From Akkermansiaceae bacterium UBA2367 (GTDB lineage: Bacteria; Verrucomicrobiota; Verrucomicrobiia; Verrucomicrobiales; DEV007), in NCBI GenBank assembly GCA_002344525.1, contig DDTJ01000072.1:1-9721 (forward strand): a stretch of 9,721 bases of DNA. Reading direction: 5' to 3'. The first letter of the stretch is position 1. Every line of letters starts with the position of its first letter. A program made the position numbers and the translations under genes. This document shows positions 1-5,809 of the stretch, piece after piece. The notes under the pieces were generated by a model. That model ran no database searches. It was not told where the DNA came from and was given only the letters and a program-made list of their open reading frames with translations.

Positions 1-253
1 GCGGCTTGTCCATGCGGTCGAAGAACTGCCGCGTGTAGGGCGAGAAGGTCTCGACATAGCGGCGCTGGCCCTCGGCGTAGAGGGTCTGGAAGGCGAGGCT
101 CGATTTGCCCGAGCCGCTCGGCCCGGTCACGACGACGAGCTTCCCCACGGGCAGATCGAGGTCGATGCCCTTGAGGTTGTTCTGCCGCGCTCCGCGCACC
201 TCGATGACCGGATCGGAGGGAGGGGTGGATTTCCGTGTTCGTTTGTTCGCCAT
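1..253 (-). CDS. uvrA: Excinuclease ABC subunit A, N-terminal fragment (partial)
   Basis: UvrA is the damage-recognition ATPase of nucleotide excision repair; it acts with UvrB on DNA in the cytoplasm. Only the first 84 residues lie in the window and the gene runs off the left edge. The translation shows the classic UvrA opening: IEVRGARQNNLKGIDLDLP at about residues 17-35, then a Walker A P-loop GPSGSGKS at 44-51, then TLYAEGQRRYVETFSPYTRQ. In E. coli UvrA the equivalent stretch reads YVESLSAYARQF, so the ETFSPY version is distinct. From memory it resembles the long, duplicated UvrA proteins of some Planctomycetes, Verrucomicrobia and Proteobacteria, but the fragment is too short to prove this. 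The ATG at 253 gives a 16-residue basic tail before the conserved core; only a weak AGG precedes it (GGCAGGCAAA). The assignment to UvrA is firm; the subtype is inference. Confidence 0.95.
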   Translation of the reverse strand, partial: MANKRTRKSTPPSDPVIEVRGARQNNLKGIDLDLPVGKLVVVTGPSGSGKSSLAFQTLYAEGQRRYVETFSPYTRQFFDRMDKP

Positions 254-317
254 TTTGCCTGCCGGGAGGTTACCCCGGAGGCGGCGCTTTGCATGGGGAA
301 AATGGCGGGGAAATGCG

Positions 318-365
318 GGCTTGCGAAGGGATCGGGCGGAAGGCCGCCGCAAGGAAACGCAAGCC
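318..365. repeat. Nested inverted repeat (potential hairpin) in the uvrA upstream region
   Basis: A perfect 8-bp inverted repeat has arms GGCTTGCG (318-325) and CGCAAGCC (358-365). A second perfect inverted repeat sits inside it: GGCGG (335-339), an AAGG loop, CCGCC (344-348). Together they would fold as a hairpin with interior loops. It lies 65 to 112 bases upstream of the uvrA start codon. On the plus strand a T5 run follows at 375-379, ten bases beyond the outer arm, which is too far for a standard terminator. Role unknown. Confidence 0.5.
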
Positions 366-434
366 TGTAGCGGCCTTTTTGCAGCAGCGCACCCGCTCGA
401 AACCGGTTGACTTCCCCCCGGAGACCGGGCGATT

Positions 435-653
435 CTAGCGCCGTTCCATCCCCTTCGCCTTCTGCAACTCCTCCACCGTGGCGAAGAGCCGGTTGCCGAT
501 CTCGTCCTTGGCGATACCTGAATACACTTCCGCCCGCAAATCCCGAATCACCCGCAACCCACCCCAATCGGCACCCCGTGTCGCCCGCGCCCCGTCGTTC
601 GACGCGACCCGTAGCGTGTGCGATGCGCTCGAAGACCCCTTCACAAAGGCCAT
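435..653 (-). other. Doubtful small ORF or gene remnant
   Basis: A minus-strand frame from an ATG at 653 to a TAG at 435-437 encodes 72 residues; a GTG at 695 would extend it across the 660-687 hairpin. Only the last 40 or so residues look protein-like, ending in DEIGNRLFATVEELQKAKGM followed by ERR. The F-x-TVEEL-x-K-x-KG pattern resembles the end of a helix-hairpin-helix unit as in ComEA-type proteins; a decayed transposase C-terminus is another reading. The first half overlaps the GTAGC repeats and looks like a chance translation. No ribosome binding site is visible. It could equally be translated intergenic repeat DNA. I do not assign a function. Confidence 0.2.
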
Positions 654-689
654 GCTACAAGCGCCACCCCGTCGCTGAAGTGGCGCTAC
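611..689. repeat. GTAGC-type palindromic repeat cluster
   Basis: A perfect 8-bp inverted repeat AGCGCCAC (660-667) / GTGGCGCT (680-687) has a 12-base loop. It is flanked by GTAGC (611-615), GCTAC (654-658) and a further GCTAC (685-689), so the element begins and ends with complementary pentamers. The layout resembles dispersed palindromic intergenic elements. No second copy is seen in this window, so its mobility or abundance is unproven. Confidence 0.5.
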
Positions 690-799
690 CTTCACCCGTG
701 GGATCTAGACAAGGGCAGCTTCCCGTCCCTCGCGATCTCCGCTTCCTCAAAAGACTTTAAACGGGTTCTAAGAGGTAAGAGTAAGGAAGGCAAGGCCAC

Positions 800-1315
800 T
801 CAAAACGGAATATCATCCTCCTCGTCCTCGATCGGCCCCTCCTGATAGCCGCTTTTCTGCGGCGGGGCGGAGGAGCTTCTCGGCGGGGCGGCGGGGCGGT
901 GGCCTCCATGGTCGTCGTCCGGCTGGGAGGCGGAATAACCGCCTCCCCCGCCTCCGCGCGATGGGCCTCCGCCTCCGTCGTCGCGGCTTCCGAGGAACTG
1001 GAAGTTCTCGCCTACCACTTTGAGGCGCGAACGCTGCTGGCCCGTGGTCTTGTCCTCCCACGAGTCGAGCTGGAGACGGCCCTCGACGTAGAGGGGGCGT
1101 CCCTTTTTCAAATATTCGCCGATGACTTCGGCTTGGCGGCCCCAGAAGGTGATGTCGACGAAAGTCGTCTCCTCGTGGCGCTGGCCGTCGTCGCCCGTGT
1201 AGCTGCGGTTGATCGCGAGGGAGATGTCCGTCACCGCCGTGCCCTTGGGCGTGTAGCGCACCTCGGGATCGCGGGTGAGGTTGCCCATCAGTTGGACTTT
1301 GTTGAGATTCGGCAT
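800..1315 (-). CDS. ssb: Single-stranded DNA-binding protein
   Basis: SSB coats single-stranded DNA during replication, repair and recombination and recruits partner proteins through its acidic tail. The 171-residue product has the expected N-terminal OB fold at about residues 1-112, with LMGNLTRDPEVRYTPKGTAV, then ETTFVDITFWGRQAEVIGEY and KGRPLYVEGRLQLDSWEDK, all diagnostic of bacterial SSB. A disordered linker rich in Gly, Ser, Pro and Asp follows (about 113-160). The protein ends in EDEEDDIPF, the conserved tip that binds SSB partners. Length is normal for the family. The ATG at 1315 is fixed by the conserved N-terminus. No Shine-Dalgarno sequence precedes it, but a TATAAG hexamer lies just upstream, so the mRNA may be leaderless. 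The next gene upstream on the same strand ends 69 bp away and is unrelated in function. Confidence 0.97.
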   Translation of the reverse strand: MPNLNKVQLMGNLTRDPEVRYTPKGTAVTDISLAINRSYTGDDGQRHEETTFVDITFWGRQAEVIGEYLKKGRPLYVEGRLQLDSWEDKTTGQQRSRLKVVGENFQFLGSRDDGGGGPSRGGGGGGYSASQPDDDHGGHRPAAPPRSSSAPPQKSGYQEGPIEDEEDDIPF

Positions 1316-1323
1316 AGGGGAAT

Positions 1324-1329
1324 CTTATA
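1324..1329 (-). promoter_or_regulatory. Candidate -10 element for ssb
   Basis: Read on the minus strand, TATAAG is followed by eight bases (ATTCCCCT) and then the ssb ATG. A transcript starting 6-8 bases downstream of this hexamer would begin at or next to the start codon, giving a leaderless or near-leaderless message. The start also lacks any Shine-Dalgarno sequence. No good -35 hexamer is visible at the standard spacing, so this is a tentative call. Confidence 0.3.
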
Positions 1330-1384
1330 GGGCGGAGGCGGGAAATATCCAGCCTTTCTTTCGCGGCGCGTGCGGTCCCCGGAC

Positions 1385-2977
1385 TCAGTTTCCGTCGCTG
1401 GGGGGCGCTTCGCCGGGGGATGCTTCGGCGGACTCCTCCGGTGCGGGCGGGGTTTCCGCAGGCGTTTCCGCCGGGGGAGACTCGCTCGCGGGGGCTTCGG
1501 CCTCTTTCTTGGCGGCTTCCTCCTCCGCTTTCTTCTTCGCGATGAGATCCTCCCAGCGATGCAGCGAGTAGCCCTCGCCGAGGCCGCCGATCTCGTCGAT
1601 CAGGCTGGAACAGGTCTGATGCCACTTTTCCAAGTCAGGTGGCCCCTTCTTCTCGTCGGCGCTGCCGGGGAAGATGAGGTAGGTCACGGTGAGGTCGCTC
1701 ACGGGGCGGTTGTAGGGCGAAGCCTTTTCGTTGATCTGCCGGGCGATCCGCAGCGAGGCCTCGCCGAATTTCCAGGTCGGCCCCCCGTCGCCCGCGATGG
1801 CGGGGTAGAGCTGGTCGCCGAAGACGACCACGGCGTAGTCGCCGATGGCGGGGCCGAACTCGTTCTCGTCGCGCCGCCCGAGGAAGGAGAGCGGGATGAC
1901 GATGAAGGGGTCGGCCTCCGCGATCAGGTAGCTGCGGGCTTTCAAGTCGGCGATCTGGGGCTTCAACTGCTCGATCTGGGCGCGGAGGAAGCGGTTGCGC
2001 TCGACGCCGAGTCCGGGGAGGGCGAACTCCTTCTCGTATTCCTTCAGCTTCTCCTCCCAGCGCGCGAGGAGGGGGTTCGGCGTGCTGGTGCGCTTCGTCC
2101 AGCCGTAGCTGGTGAACGGCTGGTAATGCTGCGACATCGAGATGTAGTCGTCGAGTTCGGGCCAGCGGTCCCCGTCGGAGCCGTCGGAGACCGTGTCCAT
2201 CTCCCCTTGGGCGAGGAGCAGCTTTCGCCCCGTGCCGGGATGCTTCACTTGGAGGAGGGTTTCGAGGTCGTAGAGGTTGTGCCGGGAGAGCAGTTCGTCG
2301 ATGCGGGTCACGTTCCGCTGAATGCGCTCGGTCTTCAGGTTGTAGAGGTGGTGGAAGAAGGGCGAGACCTCGGCGGCTTCGACGAGGGGGTTGAACTCCT
2401 TCAGCATCTTGGGCAGGTGCTCGTTGATGGCGGCGAGCTCGGCGGCCGACTCGTTCGGTTTCGGCACGGCGAGCTTCACCTTCATCTCGATCTCGTAGGC
2501 CGGGTCGCGCACGCGCTCCTTCACCGCCGTGTCGCCTTGCCTAGTGACCATCTCGGTCTTCACGGGGATGCCGCTCCAGAGCTTCGCGACATCGACTTTC
2601 CTCCACGGGACGTGGGTTGAGGGCAGGGGGGGCTTCACCTCGACGATCTTTTCGACGATCTTCTCCACGGGCACCTCGACGATTTTCTCGACGACCCGCT
2701 CGATCGCGGGCGGGTCGGGTCGGGGTTCGGCAGGCGGATCTTCGGCGGGACGCGGCTGCGCCGGGCGGTCGACGCCCAACCAAGCGGCCAGCGCCCGTTT
2801 CACCGCTGGACCGCGGCCCGAGACCTTGACTACGGCGAGGGCCGCCGCGAGAGCGACCATCCCGACGACGACCATCCAGAAAAAGCCGGCGAAAAAGCCT
2901 CCTCCGCCCCGCTTTCGCACCACCCGCCTTCCCGGTCCGGATTTCGGCACTTCGAAAAACTCGTCCTTGTCGTTCAT
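1385..2977 (-). CDS. Membrane-anchored GH75 (chitosanase-like) domain protein
   Basis: This 530-residue protein has a basic cytoplasmic N-terminus (RRVVRKRGGGG), one membrane segment at about residues 28-50, and a low-complexity linker (70-120) with VEKIVEV repeats. Next comes a domain resembling glycoside hydrolase family 75, the family of fungal endo-chitosanases. Supporting segments are GEMDTVSDGSDGD at 258-270, FTSYGW at 288-293, DPFIVIPL at 356-363, and GDYAVVVFGDQLYPAIAGD running to FGEASLRIAR at 379-413. D397 and E406 match, from memory, the essential Asp/Glu pair of the Fusarium solani enzyme (WGD and GEAS), but the loop between them is about four residues shorter. Residues 303-350 form a charged helical insertion rarely expected in fungal members. 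The tail (478-530) is a Lys/Glu/Ala helix followed by a Pro/Glu/Ala-rich stretch. Start ATG at 2977 has AGGA four bases upstream. Predicted role: cleaving chitosan or another beta-linked aminoglycan outside the membrane; activity is unproven. Confidence 0.78.
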   Translation of the reverse strand: MNDKDEFFEVPKSGPGRRVVRKRGGGGFFAGFFWMVVVGMVALAAALAVVKVSGRGPAVKRALAAWLGVDRPAQPRPAEDPPAEPRPDPPAIERVVEKIVEVPVEKIVEKIVEVKPPLPSTHVPWRKVDVAKLWSGIPVKTEMVTRQGDTAVKERVRDPAYEIEMKVKLAVPKPNESAAELAAINEHLPKMLKEFNPLVEAAEVSPFFHHLYNLKTERIQRNVTRIDELLSRHNLYDLETLLQVKHPGTGRKLLLAQGEMDTVSDGSDGDRWPELDDYISMSQHYQPFTSYGWTKRTSTPNPLLARWEEKLKEYEKEFALPGLGVERNRFLRAQIEQLKPQIADLKARSYLIAEADPFIVIPLSFLGRRDENEFGPAIGDYAVVVFGDQLYPAIAGDGGPTWKFGEASLRIARQINEKASPYNRPVSDLTVTYLIFPGSADEKKGPPDLEKWHQTCSSLIDEIGGLGEGYSLHRWEDLIAKKKAEEEAAKKEAEAPASESPPAETPAETPPAPEESAEASPGEAPPSDGN

Positions 2978-3079
2978 GGCATCCTGGCGTCTCGGCGTCT
3001 TGCGTGGTAAGGGGATGATCGCAGGATTTCACCGAATCGACAAGCGGAATGGCTGCTCCGGCTCTTGGAACCTGTTGAC

Positions 3080-3092
3080 TCAAAAGTTTTGA
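3080..3092. promoter_or_regulatory. 13-bp palindrome, operator-like
   Basis: TCAAAA-G-TTTTGA is a perfect inverted repeat of 6-bp arms around a single G. It overlaps the first TGACACC copy (3090-3096) and lies about 103 bases upstream of the GH75 start. The form suits a dimeric regulator, but no regulator is encoded nearby, so this is a suggestion from sequence form only. Confidence 0.3.
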
Positions 3093-3250
3093 CACCTGAG
3101 CTACCGAGACGGCGGGGAGCAAAAGAAGGCGTTGGCTCAGAAAGGATGACACCGGCAACCCAAGCCGATGTCCATGAGCCATGGAGCCAGAGCCTCGGTG
3201 TCACAATTCATGAGTCAATGACACCCTTCCTCATCTCCTCTCCGGTGTCA
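3090..3250. repeat. Five TGACACC/GGTGTCA heptamers
   Basis: TGACACC occurs on the plus strand at 3090-3096, 3147-3153 and 3219-3225, and as its complement GGTGTCA at 3197-3203 and 3244-3250. The third and fourth copies in order (3197 and 3219) face each other across 15 bases. The second and fifth are embedded in a longer perfect pair, ATGACACCGG (3146-3155) and CCGGTGTCAT (3242-3251), 106 bp end to end. Start-to-start spacings are 57, 50, 22 and 25 bases. The set lies in the gap between two divergent genes, which fits a regulator-binding array or a short palindromic element. Confidence 0.6.
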
Positions 3251-3341
3251 TTTATTTTGAGGCAACAAGCGAGTTCCGCACCCGACCCTCTTTTCCCTTT
3301 CCCCCGCGCTCTTCCCGTCTTTAAGTGAGCCGCCGCCTCCC

Positions 3342-5726
3342 ATGACCCGCATCCCTCCCATCCTCGTCGTCCTCTTCTTCGGTGCGATCGCCGCCTTCTG
3401 CGTGCTGCGGGTGCAGTTCAACGCGGTGCTCTACGAAATGCTGCCGCCGGACCTGCCCGAGGTGCGGGGGATGGACTGGATCAACCGCTACTTCAGCCGC
3501 GACGGGCAGCTCATCGTGACGGTCAAGGCCGGCGAGTCCCGCGAGGCGGAGGAGGCGGTGGAATCGCTCGCCCGCCGTCTCGTCGTGGAACCCCGCCTCG
3601 TCTCCGCGACCTTCCGCGAACTGACCCTCTCCGAACTGGTCAAGGAGGGGGGAGGGCTGCTCGCCTGGCTCTGGCTGAACGCGCCGCCGGAGAAGCTCGA
3701 CGCGCTCGGCGAGAGGCTCGCCCCGGGCCGTTCGCAAGAGGAGATCGCCGCGGCGATGGCGGCGGTGCAGGAGGGTTTCTTCGACCAGGACACGGTCGTG
3801 AAAAGCTACGACCCGCTCGGCTTCTCGCGCTTGGGCGAGCTCTTCGGCGGGGGCTTCGCCAGCCCGGACGCGATGAGCTCGGGCGACGGGAGCTTCCGCG
3901 TGATGTATGTCGAGGGCATGGGCGTCGATTTCTCCGACTACCGCGCCGCCGCGAAGTGGCTGGAGAAAGTGCGCGCCGTCGTCGCGGAATGGGAGGCGGA
4001 GTGGGAAGGGGCGCACGGCGGCGGCGGCTCGGTCACGGTCGGGCTCACCGGCACGCCGGCCTTCATGGGCGAGGTCGGCACGCGGATGGAGTTCGACATG
4101 ACCCTTTCGGTCTTCTCGACCATGGCGCTGATCTCGCTGCTGTTCTGGTGGATGCATCGGCAGACCAAGCCGCTCGCCTGGCTGATCTCGGCGATCCTCG
4201 CGATCCTCGCGATCACGCTGATGATCGGTGGGCTCGTCTTCGGCGACCTCAGTGTGATGAGCGCGGGCTTCGCCGCCATCTTGATGGGGTTGGCGGTGGA
4301 CTACGGCATCCTCCTCTACCGCGAGGCCCACGATGGCGGCGGGAGCGCGAAGGAGCTGCGCCGCGTCGTGGGGCCGGGCATCCTCTGGGCGGCGGCGACG
4401 ACGGCGGCGGTCTTCCTTTCGCTGAATTTCAGCTCCCTGCCGGGCCTGTCCGAGATGGGCAATCTCGTGGCCATCGGCATTGCCACGGGGGCGCTGGTGA
4501 TGCTCTTCGGTTTCGCCCCGGTCGCGGCCCGCTTCGCGCGGGAGCTGGTCGTCCGTCCGACCGCCCCTCCGAAGATCCTCCCGTGGGGGAGGCACGCCGC
4601 CCTGCTCGCGGCCCTCGCCGTGCCGGCGGCGACGCTCGTCTCGATCTTCGCCAAGGAAATGCCCGCGCTGGAGGCGAACTTCCACCCCTTCCGCATCCGC
4701 GAGAGCCCCTCGATGGTGGCTTGGCAGGCGATGCAGCACGAGCTGCAAGGCCGCGAAAAGGTCGTCCCCGCCGTCGTCACCGGCGCGACCCTGCCGGAGT
4801 TGCACGAGCATCTTGAGGCCGCCGGGAAGCGCATCGAGGCGGCCCGCGCCTCGGGCTTGCTGGAGGACGCGATCCTTCCCGCTGTCTTCATCCCCGACCC
4901 GGAGAGCCAGCGGGCGAACGCGGCGAAGGTGCGGAGCTGGCTCGGGGAGAGGGAGCGCCTCCTAGGCGAGATTGGCCTCTCGGGTTTTTCGACGGAAGGC
5001 ACGGCCCTGACGGAGACGGTCTTCGAGGCGTGGGAGGGCTACCTCGCCCAGCTCGGGGGCACCGACTACGCCAAACCCGAGGGGCGGCTCGCGGCCTGGT
5101 CGGTGGACAGGCTTTTCGCGGCGAAGGACGGTGGTTTCGCCGCCCTCGCCGCCTTGACCCCGGCGAACCCTCGCGACCGCGCCTGGGTCGCAGCGGTCTG
5201 CGACGAGGACACCGCCGTGGCCAGCCTCGGCTCGCTCGGCACCGCCCTGAACGAGCGCATCCGTGGCGACCTCACGCGCGTCTTCCTGCCCATGTTCGGC
5301 ATCCTCGTGGTCATGCTCGCCTTCGTCTTCCGCTCGTGGCGCGATGTCGCTCTGAGCGTCTTCGTCCTGCTCTTCTCGGCGGGTATCCTCGTGCTCGCGA
5401 CGGTCTGGACGCCGCTGAGCTGGAATTCCTTCAACGCCTGCGGCCTGCCCCTCATCTTTGGCACGGGGATCGACTACGGCATCCACATACTGATGGCCCT
5501 GCGGCGCAATGGCGGCGACATCGCAGCGACCCGGGCCGGGATCGGGAAGGCGCTCTTCTTTTGCGGGGCCTCGACGGCGATCGGCTTCGCCTCCTTCGCC
5601 ACTGCTTCGGCGCACGGGCTCGCCAGCCTCGGTCTCGTCTGCGCCGTGGGCATCGCCGCGAACATGGCGGTGGCGATCTGGCTGCTGCCGCATTGGTACC
5701 GCTGGCTGCACCGCTTGCCCGGATGA
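3342..5726 (+). CDS. MMPL/RND-superfamily exporter
   Basis: This 794-residue inner-membrane protein has the two-fold RND layout: one membrane helix (about 6-22), a periplasmic domain (23-250), five helices between about 252 and 394, a second half with a helix at 418-436, a periplasmic domain (437-645), and five helices between about 646 and 783. The two halves carry the MMPL proton-relay signatures GLAVDYGI (316-323, D320-Y321) and FGTGIDYGI (706-714, D711-Y712), equivalent to the Asp-Tyr pairs of MmpL3. The size fits the 'predicted exporter' group (COG4258-like) that moves lipids or polyketide-lipids, as in aryl polyene clusters and the hopanoid transporter HpnN. The LolA-like gene 83 bp downstream on the same strand supports a lipid-export role. 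The ATG at 3342 leads straight into the first helix; no Shine-Dalgarno sequence is present (CGCCTCCC). The substrate cannot be read from the sequence. Confidence 0.9.
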   Translation: MTRIPPILVVLFFGAIAAFCVLRVQFNAVLYEMLPPDLPEVRGMDWINRYFSRDGQLIVTVKAGESREAEEAVESLARRLVVEPRLVSATFRELTLSELVKEGGGLLAWLWLNAPPEKLDALGERLAPGRSQEEIAAAMAAVQEGFFDQDTVVKSYDPLGFSRLGELFGGGFASPDAMSSGDGSFRVMYVEGMGVDFSDYRAAAKWLEKVRAVVAEWEAEWEGAHGGGGSVTVGLTGTPAFMGEVGTRMEFDMTLSVFSTMALISLLFWWMHRQTKPLAWLISAILAILAITLMIGGLVFGDLSVMSAGFAAILMGLAVDYGILLYREAHDGGGSAKELRRVVGPGILWAAATTAAVFLSLNFSSLPGLSEMGNLVAIGIATGALVMLFGFAPVAARFARELVVRPTAPPKILPWGRHAALLAALAVPAATLVSIFAKEMPALEANFHPFRIRESPSMVAWQAMQHELQGREKVVPAVVTGATLPELHEHLEAAGKRIEAARASGLLEDAILPAVFIPDPESQRANAAKVRSWLGERERLLGEIGLSGFSTEGTALTETVFEAWEGYLAQLGGTDYAKPEGRLAAWSVDRLFAAKDGGFAALAALTPANPRDRAWVAAVCDEDTAVASLGSLGTALNERIRGDLTRVFLPMFGILVVMLAFVFRSWRDVALSVFVLLFSAGILVLATVWTPLSWNSFNACGLPLIFGTGIDYGIHILMALRRNGGDIAATRAGIGKALFFCGASTAIGFASFATASAHGLASLGLVCAVGIAANMAVAIWLLPHWYRWLHRLPG

Positions 5727-5742
5727 ATCGAGGCGGCAGACA

Positions 5743-5809
5743 GATTTCGTTCTAAAAATTTTGAATTTTCTCTTACTTTTCTAAAAAATTAAGATAAATT
5801 TACAAAATA
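5743..5809 (+). promoter_or_regulatory. AT-rich spacer before the LolA-like gene, possible promoter
   Basis: The spacer between the MMPL stop and the LolA-like start is almost wholly A/T, in sharp contrast with its GC-rich surroundings. It holds a perfect inverted repeat AAAATT-TTG-AATTTT (5755-5769) and a direct repeat TTCTAAAAATT (5750-5760) / TTCTAAAAAATT (5779-5790). TTGAAT at 5761 could act as a -35 hexamer with TAAAAA at 5782 (15-base spacing), but the match is weak. The stretch before the ATG is A-rich with no Shine-Dalgarno sequence, as in organisms that rely on AT-rich translation starts. Confidence 0.4.

Larger units (their letters stand above)
254..799. other. Intergenic region upstream of uvrA, without a convincing gene
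   Basis: This stretch of about 545 bases separates the uvrA start from the ssb stop; both genes are on the minus strand. It is less uniformly GC-rich than the genes around it. It contains a nested hairpin (318-365), a T5 run (375-379), a cluster of GTAGC/GCTAC inverted repeats (611-689), and one small minus-strand ORF of doubtful status (435-653). No tRNA, rRNA or terminator of standard form was recognised. The palindromes suggest dispersed intergenic repeats, but only one copy of each can be seen here. Confidence 0.6.
2978..3341. other. Divergent intergenic region with repeated TGACACC motifs
   Basis: The 364 bases between the GH75 gene (minus) and the MMPL gene (plus) contain no convincing coding sequence. 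They hold a dense set of short motifs: five TGACACC heptamers in both orientations (3090-3250), a 13-bp palindrome (3080-3092), a TTGACTC/GAGTCAA pair (3075-3081, 3212-3218) and a 10-bp inverted pair (3146-3155, 3242-3251). Both flanking genes must be transcribed from this region or from nearby. Confidence 0.7.

Noticed and set aside
813..1625. Long Arg/Pro-rich open frame on the minus strand across ssb and the end of the GH75 gene
   Set aside because: It overlaps two well-supported genes in another frame and has the composition typical of shadow frames in GC-rich DNA.
1370..2620. Long open frame on the plus strand opposite the GH75 gene
   Set aside because: It is antisense to a recognisable protein, shows no domain, and is rich in Val/Gly/Leu/Glu as expected from the complement of GC-rich coding sequence.
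3065..3108. tRNA-like stretch on the minus strand with TAGCTCAGGTG and GGTTCCAAG, similar to A-box and B-box sequences
   Set aside because: The two boxes are only about 31 bases apart, well short of a real tRNA, and there is no acceptor stem or proper anticodon arm.
3321..4811. Long open frame on the minus strand opposite the MMPL gene
   Set aside because: It is His/Arg/Glu-rich with no recognisable motif, and is antisense to the clear MMPL protein.
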